Part shown: positions 1 to 7,806 of the stretch, piece after piece
How positions within the stretch are numbered: position 1 is the stretch's first letter
Layout of the letters: each line of letters begins with the position of its first letter
Assembly: GCA_019459085.1 (NCBI GenBank)
Contig: JAIBEW010000011.1
Coordinates: 1-64,000 of the forward strand
Direction: 5' to 3'
Length of the DNA stretch: 64,000 bases
From: Kaistella sp.
GTDB taxonomy: Bacteria > Bacteroidota > Bacteroidia > Flavobacteriales > Weeksellaceae
Translations under genes and position numbers: made by a program
The notes under the pieces: model-generated
Seen by the model: only the letters and a program-made list of their open reading frames with translations
What the model was told of the DNA's origin: nothing
Database searches by the model: none

Positions 1-203
1 CGGTAGGGGTCCAGTCATTATTTCCAGGCTGTCTGCGGGACCTGATGCTCTCCAAGGTCTCGAAGGTCTCGAAGCCACCATTGTCATGATCCTCTTCATT
101 CCAGTACCTCAGGCATCGGTTGGGGTCCCGTCATTATTTCCAGGCGGCCTGAGGGACCTGAGGCTCTCGAAGGTCTCGAAGGCCTCGAAGCCACCGGTGC
201 CCA
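1..203. repeat. dispersed composite repeat, two copies
   Basis: Two related copies (about 1-103, cut by the window edge, and 104-203) share the order GTC(C/C-G)TCATTATTTCCAGG, GGGACCTGA, then CTCGAAGGTCTCGAAG and a CCACC end. The second copy overlaps the 3' end of the GIY-YIG gene. Further copies lie at 505-765, on the other side of that gene. It looks like a non-coding intergenic repeat family. Confidence 0.75.
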
Positions 204-486
204 AATCCCGATACGCGGTGGCAAGCTTAGGCAGCAACTCGGGAGTTCCGTTAATAAGTGCCTCTTTCTTTATTCTGCTCCAGCCCTGCACCTGCTTCTC
301 CCTGTAAAAAGCTTCATCAATCCGGCTGTATTCTTCATAATATAGCAGCTTTACGGGCAGTCTTTTTTTAGTATGATTCGACCCTTCCCCGGCCTGATGT
401 TGGGTCATACGCAACTCCAGGTTATTGGTACTTCCGGTATAATAACTTCCGTCTGAACAATGTAAAATGTACATATATCCTTTCAC
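109..486 (-). CDS. GIY-YIG nuclease family protein (UPF0213-like)
   Basis: A 125-aa single-domain GIY-YIG protein, predicted to cut DNA. The N-terminus MKGYMYIL followed by YYTGST gives the two-part GIY-YIG signature, with the conserved Arg of LELRMTQH and the Glu of FYREKQVQGW behind it. Family members are usually 80-100 aa and end soon after the helix corresponding to LPKLATAYRDLG. Here about 29 extra residues follow, encoded by the dispersed repeat at 109-203, so the repeat appears to have supplied a new C-terminal tail and stop codon. Repeats of the same family lie upstream of the gene. Cellular role is unknown; repair, or a link to the repeats, are both possible. Confidence 0.8.
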   Translation of the reverse strand: MKGYMYILHCSDGSYYTGSTNNLELRMTQHQAGEGSNHTKKRLPVKLLYYEEYSRIDEAFYREKQVQGWSRIKKEALINGTPELLPKLATAYRDLGTGGFEAFETFESLRSLRPPGNNDGTPTDA

Positions 487-504
487 TGTACTTCCTTTTT
501 ATTT

Positions 505-765
505 TTGGGATCCTCCGCCTTCGAGTGCCTCAGGCATCGGTTGATATTTATCTTTATATCCAGCACAGTTGCTGGGTTTCCTGCGCTTCCGGTATTGATC
601 CGGAATATGGTGGCTGAGGCTCTCGAAGCCACCATTGTCAGGATCCTCTGCCTTCGAGTGCCTCAGGCATCGGTTGGGGTCCCGTCATTATTTGTGGGGT
701 GGCTGCGCGGCCTGCGGGACCTGAGGCTCTCGAAGGTCTCGAAGCCACCATATTCCGGTGCCTGA
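505..765. repeat. dispersed composite repeat, upstream copies
   Basis: Two further copies of the repeat at 1-203: GAGTGCCTCAGGCATCGG occurs at about 525-542 and again at about 655-672, and the CTCGAAG...CCACC end occurs at about 617-633 and 727-750. The first of these copies is interrupted by about 65 unrelated bases. A small palindrome, GGTGGCT...AGCCACC, spans 609-633. The copies sit upstream of the GIY-YIG gene. Confidence 0.7.
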
Positions 766-790
766 GTGGTTGAGCGGAGCCGAAACCACC
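766..790. repeat. REP-like palindrome GTGGTT...AACCAC
   Basis: An imperfect hairpin of 25 nt with arms GTGGTT and AACCAC around GAGCGGAGCCG. Closely similar sequences occur at 12910-12935 and 13576-13630, so this is a dispersed palindromic family. Confidence 0.65.
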
Positions 791-832
791 GGAATCTCTT
801 TAAAAACCTGCGCGTGTCCTTCTGATTAAAAG

Positions 833-1438
833 TCAGCGCGTCAGCTGCCGGTAATACATGAGCCCTTCTTCCGCCAGTTTTTTATTAGCCGCCGCATTTC
901 CGGCCTGCGAAAGGTTTTGCATGATCTTTTCTGCTGAATCCAGCATTTTTTTCCTGTAGTGCTCTGCCGACTGTCCGCTTACCACTTCTGCATTCCAGAC
1001 CGCCAGTTCCGGATCGCGTGCTTTGGCCTGAAGGGTGTCGTAGTGTGTTCTGACGTCCGCGTAAATCAGGTCATAGGTGCCTGAAGCATAGACTTTCAGA
1101 TACGTGATCTCAGCCATTTGCCGAAGAACGTTTTGATTATTTTTAAGCTCAGGATATTGCTGTGGCAGGGCAGCAAGGGCAGATTTCAGCATGACGGCTT
1201 CGCGGAGCTGATTCACCGCCCTCAAAAACCGGAGATGGTACAGTTCCAGACTTTCATACTGCAGATAAGCGATGATCTGTCCCGTACTGTCGATTTCTGC
1301 AAGGGTCAGGTCAACGTGCGGACTTTCGGTAATGCGCTGCAGGAGTTGCGAATCGGTTACGGAGAAAGAAGCCGATGCTTTCTGGCTGAAGCCTGAAATG
1401 CTGAATAACAGAAATAATATGAAGATATGTGGTTTCAT
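833..1438 (-). CDS. secreted hypothetical protein
   Basis: A 201-aa protein with a clear signal peptide: MKPH, then a hydrophobic stretch ending in FSISGFSQ, and likely cleavage near residue 19-23. The mature part is mainly helical and rich in Glu, Gln and Leu, without a motif I recognise. It follows the WG-repeat gene on the same strand after 90 nt, and a repeat element (1446-1493) shared with that gene's upstream region lies just before its start. The ATG at 1438 is chosen because the signal peptide begins there. The protein is probably periplasmic; function unknown. Confidence 0.7.
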   Translation of the reverse strand: MKPHIFILFLLFSISGFSQKASASFSVTDSQLLQRITESPHVDLTLAEIDSTGQIIAYLQYESLELYHLRFLRAVNQLREAVMLKSALAALPQQYPELKNNQNVLRQMAEITYLKVYASGTYDLIYADVRTHYDTLQAKARDPELAVWNAEVVSGQSAEHYRKKMLDSAEKIMQNLSQAGNAAANKKLAEEGLMYYRQLTR

Positions 1439-1445
1439 TACTTAC

Positions 1446-1493
1446 AATTAAAGGGGCAAGTTCAATCCTTTTTTTGGGGTTTTGATCTCCCGT
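1446..1493 (-). repeat. shared upstream element, copy 1
   Basis: About 45 nt, read on the minus strand as ACGGGAGATCAAAACC, then AAAGGATTGAA and CCCCTTTAATT. It is nearly the same as 2750-2792. Both copies lie upstream of the start codon of a minus-strand gene (8 nt and 40 nt before it). Confidence 0.6.
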
Positions 1494-1528
1494 CCATATC
1501 GCGGGGACCGTGCAGTACGGCATTATTT

Positions 1529-2710
1529 TTAAGGTTTGGATACGGGTTTTCCTGTATGGTCAAAATAAAAATCTTTGCCGTCTTTCACGGCTTTTATATT
1601 GGTCTCAACATCATGAAAATCCACTTCATCATATTCTAAAGGCAAGATTATATCTCCCGATTCATCCAGCAGTCCCCACTTGCCTTTTAATTTTACATCA
1701 ACAAGGCCGCCGTAATAATAACCCGTATCCTCATAAATAACCGGAACAACAAGTTTTCTGTTTTTATCGATAAAACCGTGTTTATTGTTGAGCTTTACAT
1801 TAGCAAAGCCGTTCAGGAGCTCACTTACGTACTGATAATTCTCTGTGCCATTATACACAACAGGCAATTCCTCTCCACGGTCATTTACGAAATACCAACG
1901 CGCTTCCCTACGTACGGTCGCAAAGCCCCCCTGAAAATCCGAGGCGTAATTATATTTCAATGGAATGATCTCTACCCCTGACTGATCAATGAAACCGTAT
2001 TTGCCGGCTGCTTTTACCGAAACAATCCCTGCACGAGTAGCATATCCTATCTCATCATATTTCATTTCGGGAGTTAATTTTGAATCCACATTTACAACAC
2101 CGTATTTTTCACCCAATTTAACCTGATACGTATGATTTTTAATATTGATGATCTCATCATATTCTAGGGGTACCAGTACCCTACCTGCTTTGGTGATGAT
2201 CCCCCATTTATTTCCAAGTTTTACCGGGCGTGATAAATGATCATTAAATCTGCTCATCAGTTCGTAAGTGGGAGGAACCAATTCTTGACCTGTATTTTTA
2301 ACGATTGTTCCATATTTTCCGTCCAGTTTAACATTAGCCACATCATCGGCCGAAAATCCTATAGCAGTGTATTTCAGTTTTTTAACCTCCTTCCCCGTTT
2401 TGTCAATGATCAATACCGTATTATCGATCTCAATCACTGCAAATCCTTTATAAAAATCGGTGGCTCCTTTATACAGAAACGGAATGACTGTTTTACCCGA
2501 TATATCCACATACCCATATTTTTTATCGATAGAAGTCAGTAACAATCCGTCATAAAAATCATCGGGATATTTGTAGCGTGCCTCAATCACCACCTCTCCT
2601 GCATTGTTTTTAAAACCCATATAGCCTTTGGCCTCAAAGGGTATTAGGTCCTGTGCTTTTACGAGCAATAAAACCGCTAAAAGAAGGCAGAGTGTCAAGA
2701 GTTTTTTCAT
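1529..2710 (-). CDS. WG repeat-containing protein, secreted
   Basis: A 393-aa protein with an N-terminal signal peptide (MKKLLTLCLLLAVLLLVKAQ, cleavage near residue 19). The rest is a series of about a dozen WG-type repeats, recognisable by recurring units of the kind KYGxIDxxGxxVIPxxYD (for example KYGYVDISGKTVIPFLY, KWGIITKAGRVLVPLEYD, KWGLLDESGDIILPLEYD). WG repeats are beta-rich modules with no fixed catalytic role; exported proteins of this type are common in flavobacteria and are thought to bind ligands or surfaces. It is the first gene of a probable two-gene unit with the secreted protein at 833-1438. Confidence 0.9.
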   Translation of the reverse strand: MKKLLTLCLLLAVLLLVKAQDLIPFEAKGYMGFKNNAGEVVIEARYKYPDDFYDGLLLTSIDKKYGYVDISGKTVIPFLYKGATDFYKGFAVIEIDNTVLIIDKTGKEVKKLKYTAIGFSADDVANVKLDGKYGTIVKNTGQELVPPTYELMSRFNDHLSRPVKLGNKWGIITKAGRVLVPLEYDEIINIKNHTYQVKLGEKYGVVNVDSKLTPEMKYDEIGYATRAGIVSVKAAGKYGFIDQSGVEIIPLKYNYASDFQGGFATVRREARWYFVNDRGEELPVVYNGTENYQYVSELLNGFANVKLNNKHGFIDKNRKLVVPVIYEDTGYYYGGLVDVKLKGKWGLLDESGDIILPLEYDEVDFHDVETNIKAVKDGKDFYFDHTGKPVSKP

Positions 2711-3123
2711 GTTTTTATTTTTTTCTGTAAAAGATTTTCGCTTGTATCAAATTAAGGGAAATTCAATCCTTTCTGAGGTTCTGATCTCCTGTATTTATTA
2801 AAGTTTGTTTTCAAAGATATTAACTTTTACAAAAGCGGATCGTCTATTTTATTCAAAGTGATCCCAGCTGTTTATTTTTTAAACGCAAAGTGCGCAGAGA
2901 AAATTCAATCGTTATATACGGGGTTCGCAAAGGCGTTGTACTGAGCGAAGGATTAAAACATTCAGAATACGGATACTATTCAGCTCTGCAGAACCGTCCC
3001 TATCTATTTCTGCCGAAGTTCAGATGGCTGATTCATTAAAACTGCCCTATTAAAAACATATAATGCCCTTTTTCAATATGGTAAAATATTTGCATATCCT
3101 GTTAAACGATTAATCTTAAAAAG
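2711..3123. other. intergenic region between divergent genes
   Basis: 413 nt without a convincing gene, between the starts of the minus-strand WG gene and the plus-strand lipoprotein gene. It holds the second copy of the shared element (2750-2792). I saw no complete TTTG/TAnnTTTG promoter pair. Confidence 0.5.
2750..2792 (-). repeat. shared upstream element, copy 2
   Basis: Second copy of the element at 1446-1493. Minus-strand reading: ACAGGAGATCAGAACC, AGAAAGGATTGAA, CCCTTAATT. It begins 40 nt upstream of the WG-repeat gene start. Confidence 0.6.
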
Positions 3124-3408
3124 ATGAATAATAAATTGACTATGCTTCTGTTAGGTCTTTTCTGCGCTCTGACTCTGCATTCCTGCAAGGAGAACGAAGT
3201 GGATCAGCTGAAAAAGGAAAATGAAGAACTCAAAGAACTTAAAAACCTGACCCGAAAAGATTCGATGGAAATCTACAACGTGATTCAGAACGACGGCAGA
3301 AGGCGGTTTAGCGTTATGTTTCTGGACAGCTTAAAGAAGAATGACATCAAACTCTATAAAGTGATGCTGGAAGAAGCTGAATCACGGAATACCCTGCTGG
3401 GTGAATAG
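3124..3408 (+). CDS. small lipoprotein with coiled coil
   Basis: A 94-aa protein. The signal sequence ends in a lipobox-like LTLHSC (Cys at residue 21), so lipidation and membrane anchoring are likely. Directly after the Cys comes a heptad-rich, highly charged stretch (DQLKKENEELKELKNL) typical of a short coiled coil. It is reminiscent of small Lpp-like or spacer lipoproteins, but no family can be named. It is convergent with the PD-(D/E)XK gene that follows. Confidence 0.75.
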   Translation: MNNKLTMLLLGLFCALTLHSCKENEVDQLKKENEELKELKNLTRKDSMEIYNVIQNDGRRRFSVMFLDSLKKNDIKLYKVMLEEAESRNTLLGE

Positions 3409-3488
3409 GTTTTACCGGAGTTATAAAGATGCAAGCGTTGACAGACACAGTAAGGCTAGATGAAAAATAAATTTGTCTTTTTAGAACT

Positions 3489-4736
3489 CTAGCTTTTGTC
3501 TAGGGACGTCTCATTAAATATCTTATAATATTCCAATACCTTTGTAGCAAAATCATTAAACGCCCCTTCGTTATTTACTGATGGAAAGAAATAATTTTCT
3601 GGGATAATACCCATTCCGAAACTATTAGACTTACCTATTGTCCAAGAATTATAGATTTCCTTTGATTCCGGAATACTATTATTTAAAATTTCCCTGATAT
3701 CGTTAAACATTTTACTATTATTATTTTTTAGTTCTCTAGGCGCATCTTTTTTACTAATTACAAAAAAGTAATAATTATTGTTTAATTCTACGTTGATTGC
3801 TAATTGGTATAGCCCAGCATTCGACAAAGCGAAATCTTTTAAAACTATAAACAGACCGTCACCTTGGTTTCTTAATGCTCGCACTGTACTCATATCCGGA
3901 GGCAACATCTGATCCGACTTAAAAACAACATTGATTTTTTCTTGTAATAACTCTAATTGTTTCTTTTTTAATTGGAGTTCAGCTTTGTCGTAATTATCTC
4001 TAATTAGTTTACTATACCGTATCGCATCATCATTATGGGTTAGGATATCTATAATTGCATTTTCCATCTTTTTGTTTTCTGTTTGGTTTGTAAGTTTTTT
4101 GATTAAATTGGTATACTGTCCAATTCCTTCGCGCAAAATGGGCAGATTCACTGCCTCTTTTTTGCACTGTTCTAACCAATCTATAATATCCTCTGAATAT
4201 GATATTGCAAAATATAAATCTTCAGTGGTTGTTGAATCTCTGCCATCTAAAGTGAGATAAAATATTCCATACTCACTAAAAGTTTCCTTGCAATAAGTAC
4301 TGTATCTCTGTAATTGTTGAATTTGCTCTCCTGCTAAAATTTTATTTTCAATTAGAATGCAGTTTTTACCGTCGCTGATTTGAATATCAATTATCCCACC
4401 TCTTCGATCTTTCAGTTTACCAATATATTTTTCTAATACCGTAGTAGCATTAGCTGATTTAAAGTTTGGACAAAAGATTCCGAATTTTTGCTCTAATTTC
4501 TGGATAAATATTTTTAGAAACACATCACCTTGTTGGTTTGAACCCTTCGGGTTCAATAATTCTCCGACTATTCTTGAATGTGTTTTTAACTCCGGTGTTT
4601 CAAGTCCAAGGAGACTAAATATGTTAAAATTCTCACCTGTATTTCTTGATACAATTTCATATGCATTAGAAATTGTTTTTACTTGACCTAATAATTGATT
4701 AATTATGTTTTGATTAATTGTGTTTTGATTATTCAT
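3489..4736 (-). CDS. PD-(D/E)XK nuclease superfamily protein
   Basis: A 415-aa protein resembling the large flavobacterial PD-(D/E)XK (PDDEXK_4-like) proteins. The nuclease core is visible: Asp117 in GGIIDIQI, then Glu130-x-Lys132 in ILIENKI, followed by AGEQIQQLQRY, the usual hydrophobic/Gln segment behind the ExK. An N-terminal block HSRIVGELLNP (about 53-63) is also typical. The C-terminal half has no recognisable domain. It is predicted to cleave DNA. It lies 168 nt downstream of hsdR on the same strand, at the end of the restriction operon, and is AT-rich compared with hsdR. It may be an added defence gene or an independent insertion. Confidence 0.8.
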   Translation of the reverse strand: MNNQNTINQNIINQLLGQVKTISNAYEIVSRNTGENFNIFSLLGLETPELKTHSRIVGELLNPKGSNQQGDVFLKIFIQKLEQKFGIFCPNFKSANATTVLEKYIGKLKDRRGGIIDIQISDGKNCILIENKILAGEQIQQLQRYSTYCKETFSEYGIFYLTLDGRDSTTTEDLYFAISYSEDIIDWLEQCKKEAVNLPILREGIGQYTNLIKKLTNQTENKKMENAIIDILTHNDDAIRYSKLIRDNYDKAELQLKKKQLELLQEKINVVFKSDQMLPPDMSTVRALRNQGDGLFIVLKDFALSNAGLYQLAINVELNNNYYFFVISKKDAPRELKNNNSKMFNDIREILNNSIPESKEIYNSWTIGKSNSFGMGIIPENYFFPSVNNEGAFNDFATKVLEYYKIFNETSLDKS

Positions 4737-4904
4737 ATAAACCTATACTAGTTTTTGTTCGTAAAATAAAAGAAGCCAACCTTGTCCGACACTACTCTAC
4801 TCAGAATCAGTCTAGATGCTTTATTTATTAATTTAGTGCCTAAATCAGAAAGATAAAAAAAGTATTATTTAAAAAATTACTTTTTAAATATCCATGGAAA
4901 GTTG

Positions 4905-7346
4905 TTAATTATACAAATACCTCTGGTAATCAATAAAAGCATTCCTGATGGTTCTCACATCACCCAGTTTCGACTTGGCATCAGGGATGGAGTTATATTT
5001 CAGCTGTAGGAAGGCGCTGATCTTTTCATCATCGAGTTCTTCTACGCCGTTGCGGATGTACTGTGAAAGGACAAATTCCAGGAAGTCTTTGTAGTTGGCA
5101 TCCATGCCGTCAAACTGCAGCCGGGCTTTGTCGGCTCGTTCGGTGCGCTCCAGGATTTTGGTATCGTAGGCGACATAGGACAGGACATCAAAGATATCGC
5201 TGTTTTCTGCATTCAGGATTCTCTGGAATTCTGTGAGCTGATCTTTTGTAAAACCTTTTTCTTCAAGCTTTACAAGCAGTTTCTTTCGGGTATCCGGGAT
5301 GCTCCACTGGGCTTTCAGGTCTTCCTCACTCGTAAAGAAGGCAGGCAGACTGCCGTAGAGCAGCTGCAGAAATTCCTTCGCGGAAATTGGTTTTCCGTCT
5401 GCTGACCAGAAGGAGGTTGTGGTCATCGACTGTAGCTGGCGGACTTTTCCGTCTCCCAGCTGCACTTCAATCATTTTGCGTTTTACGTTGCAGCGACAGT
5501 CTATATAACCGCAGACTTCACACGGCTCAGGATCGGGCTTTTTGCAGATGCATGGCCGCTGTCCACATTCTTTGCAAATTGGTTTATCAGTTCCTCCTTC
5601 CGGTGGTACCGGATCCAGCGGTTCGCCGTCCCATTCCGGGTCGCTGAAATGCAGGTAAGCTTTTACAAAATCATAGATCGTAAAATAGTCTTTGCCCTCA
5701 TTCAGCCGGGTTCCGCGGCCGATGATCTGTTTGAATTCAATCATCGAGTTCACCGGCCTCATAAGGATAATGTTGCGGATTTCAGGAGCGTCAACTCCTG
5801 TACTGAGTTTCTGGGAGGTCGTCAAGATGGTGGGTATGGTTTTTTCGTTGTCCTGAAACTCCCTTAAATATCTTTCGCCGAGTTCACCGTCATTGGCGGT
5901 TACCCTTTGGCAGTAATTCGGATTTTTATTGTGTACCTGCTGATTGATCAGGTCCCGCACCGCCAGTGCATGTTCCTGAGTCGCGCAGAAAACCAGCGTT
6001 TTCTCGTTCTGGTTAATCTGTCTCATAAATTCCTTCACGCGGAATTCTTCCCTCTGCTTGATGCGGATAATCCTGTTGAAATCCTCCTCTTTATATTCCC
6101 GCCCTTCTTCAATTTCGCCTTCCACAATCTGGTCATCGGAGGTATAGATATAGTCACTGATGTTTGTATCAATCTGCTTCACCCTGAAAGGCGTCAGGAA
6201 ACCGTCGTTAATGCCCTCTTTCAGGGAATACACATAGACCGGTTTTCCGAAATAGGCATAGGTATCGGCATTTACATCGCGTTTTGGCGTTGCGGTCAAT
6301 CCAAGTTGGGTGGCCGGTGAAAAGTATTCCAGGATGGCGCGCCAGGTACTTTCGTCATTGGCACCGCCCCTGTGACATTCATCGATGATGATGAAGTCGA
6401 AATAATCTTTCGGATACTGCCCGAAGTTTGGGGTGCTCTTTTTTGCATAAGCAGTTCCCTCCTCCGCAACCATAGGAAGTTCAGAAGATTCCACTTCCCT
6501 GTTCCCCGACATAAACGTCTGGAAGATCGTAAAGAATATACTGCCGTTCTTCGGAACCTGACCTTTCTTATTGATTTCCGCAGGCTTGATCCTCACCAGT
6601 GCATCATCCTCAAAAGCTCCGAAGGCATTGAACGCCTGATCGGCCAGAATATTCCGGTCGGCCAGGAAGAGGATTCGCGGACTTCGTTTCGGTTCCTCGT
6701 CTGGTGGTCGGTGAGCCTGTCGAACCGTCCACTTGGCATGAAACAGTTTCCAGGCAATCTGAAAAGCGATGGCTGTTTTACCCGTTCCGGTCGCCAGCGT
6801 CAGCAGGATCCTTTTCTGATCGTCCGCCACGGCTTCGAGTACTTTGTTGATGGCATTCTGCTGATAATACCGCAGTTCCCAGGTGCCACCTTTTGTTTCA
6901 AAAGGAATGTCGTAGAACTTCTGCTTCCAGCTGAAAGCCGCAGGATGCTCCTGTGTTTCTCTGCCGTACAGCATTTCCCAAAGTTCATCAGGAGTCGGTA
7001 TTTTATCGATGTCCCTTTCATTCCCTTCCAGATCGGCGAGATAATACCGCTGGCCGTTGGTGGCAATGGCAAACCTCAGCTTCAGCCGTTCCGCATAATT
7101 TTTAGCCTGACCCAAGCCTTCCGTATAATAACACGTATCTGCCTTCGCTTCAATCACGGCGACATTGCGGTTTTTATATTGTAGAATATAATCGGCTTTA
7201 TCGGGCATGGCGCGTTTGCCATTTCCGGTAAGCCTTCCTTTGGTAATGGGATATTCGCGGCGGATGCGGCTCTCTTTCACGACCTGCCACCCCTGTTGCA
7301 GAAGGTGCGGGTCTATAAGCTCGGCGCGGGTTTCGGATTCGTTCAT
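4905..7346 (-). CDS. hsdR: type I restriction enzyme, R subunit
   Basis: An 813-aa restriction and translocation subunit of the EcoAI/EcoEI-like (type IB) size class. The N-terminal nuclease domain has Asp52 and Glu67-x-Lys69 (VIEAKAD). The helicase core has Walker A ATGTGKT (185-191), DECH (322-325), GLTATP and the motif VI-like QIIGRGTRL. A Cys-rich insertion with several CxxC pairs (CKECGQRPCICKK, CEVCGYIDCRC) sits between the helicase and the C-terminal domain that binds the methylase. Residues about 206-221 (WTVRQAHRPPDEEP) are encoded by a dispersed intergenic repeat inserted in frame. It is the last hsd gene, 22 nt after the 145-aa membrane protein gene. The reading frame is intact. 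Confidence 0.95.
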   Translation of the reverse strand: MNESETRAELIDPHLLQQGWQVVKESRIRREYPITKGRLTGNGKRAMPDKADYILQYKNRNVAVIEAKADTCYYTEGLGQAKNYAERLKLRFAIATNGQRYYLADLEGNERDIDKIPTPDELWEMLYGRETQEHPAAFSWKQKFYDIPFETKGGTWELRYYQQNAINKVLEAVADDQKRILLTLATGTGKTAIAFQIAWKLFHAKWTVRQAHRPPDEEPKRSPRILFLADRNILADQAFNAFGAFEDDALVRIKPAEINKKGQVPKNGSIFFTIFQTFMSGNREVESSELPMVAEEGTAYAKKSTPNFGQYPKDYFDFIIIDECHRGGANDESTWRAILEYFSPATQLGLTATPKRDVNADTYAYFGKPVYVYSLKEGINDGFLTPFRVKQIDTNISDYIYTSDDQIVEGEIEEGREYKEEDFNRIIRIKQREEFRVKEFMRQINQNEKTLVFCATQEHALAVRDLINQQVHNKNPNYCQRVTANDGELGERYLREFQDNEKTIPTILTTSQKLSTGVDAPEIRNIILMRPVNSMIEFKQIIGRGTRLNEGKDYFTIYDFVKAYLHFSDPEWDGEPLDPVPPEGGTDKPICKECGQRPCICKKPDPEPCEVCGYIDCRCNVKRKMIEVQLGDGKVRQLQSMTTTSFWSADGKPISAKEFLQLLYGSLPAFFTSEEDLKAQWSIPDTRKKLLVKLEEKGFTKDQLTEFQRILNAENSDIFDVLSYVAYDTKILERTERADKARLQFDGMDANYKDFLEFVLSQYIRNGVEELDDEKISAFLQLKYNSIPDAKSKLGDVRTIRNAFIDYQRYLYN
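6690..6730 (-). repeat. dispersed repeat inserted in frame in hsdR
   Basis: About 40 nt inside hsdR. The minus strand reads GGTTCGACAGGCTCACCGAC followed by CACCAGACGAGG. GTTCGACAGGCTCACC-type sequences are, from general knowledge, a frequent intergenic repeat in Bacteroidota genomes, and VRQAHRP-like peptides are their translation. No second copy was noticed in this window. Confidence 0.6.
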
Positions 7347-7368
7347 GTAAAATTCTTAATAAAATCAA

Positions 7369-7806
7369 TTAGGTAATTTTCGTGTCTCTTCTATAATTTG
7401 TAATCAGTAAAAAAATTATTCTAATAGAATAAAGCACTAATATTGAGGTGGTAATTACAAGAATATAAAATATAGTTTCGCGATATTCCACTAAGGAAAG
7501 AAAAAAGCATCGATCAACCATCCATGCTATTATAGATAAACAAAAACTTAAGACAGTGGCTATTACCAGTTTATCATTAAACGATTTTAGTTTTTTTATA
7601 TATTTAATTGCATTATTTTGTCGTTGAACTTGCAATGGATCTTTGTTACCTTGTTTTATGATAAAAGATAATTCTAATAATTGATCTTTTTTAGAAAGTA
7701 TAAAGGAATATAATAGGGTAAATAATGAAAGCATTATTCCCATTTGTATCAAAAGGAAATTCCATATATCATTGATTATGTTAGACATCATTTCATTATT
7801 CATCAC
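7369..7806 (-). CDS. membrane protein of unknown function in hsd operon
   Basis: A 145-aa protein with two or three predicted membrane helices: residues about 12-35 (IWNFLLIQMGIMLSLFTLLY), about 78-97, and about 108-135. A charged, cytosolic-looking stretch with KKDQ and QRQNN lies between the first two. No family is recognised. The start overlaps the end of the 317-aa gene by 11 nt and the end is 22 nt before hsdR, so it is co-transcribed and probably translationally coupled. The AT-rich composition resembles the 317-aa gene and differs from hsdR and hsdM, suggesting the pair arrived together. A membrane effector of the defence operon is a possibility, unproven. Confidence 0.7.
   Translation of the reverse strand: MMNNEMMSNIINDIWNFLLIQMGIMLSLFTLLYSFILSKKDQLLELSFIIKQGNKDPLQVQRQNNAIKYIKKLKSFNDKLVIATVLSFCLSIIAWMVDRCFFLSLVEYRETIFYILVITTSILVLYSIRIIFLLITNYRRDTKIT

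Noticed and set aside
505..765. 86-codon open frame on the plus strand
   Set aside because: It consists almost entirely of the dispersed repeat, which also gives a similar frame at 86-307.
6372..7184. 270-codon frame opposite hsdR
   Set aside because: Antisense to the helicase core; no family signature.
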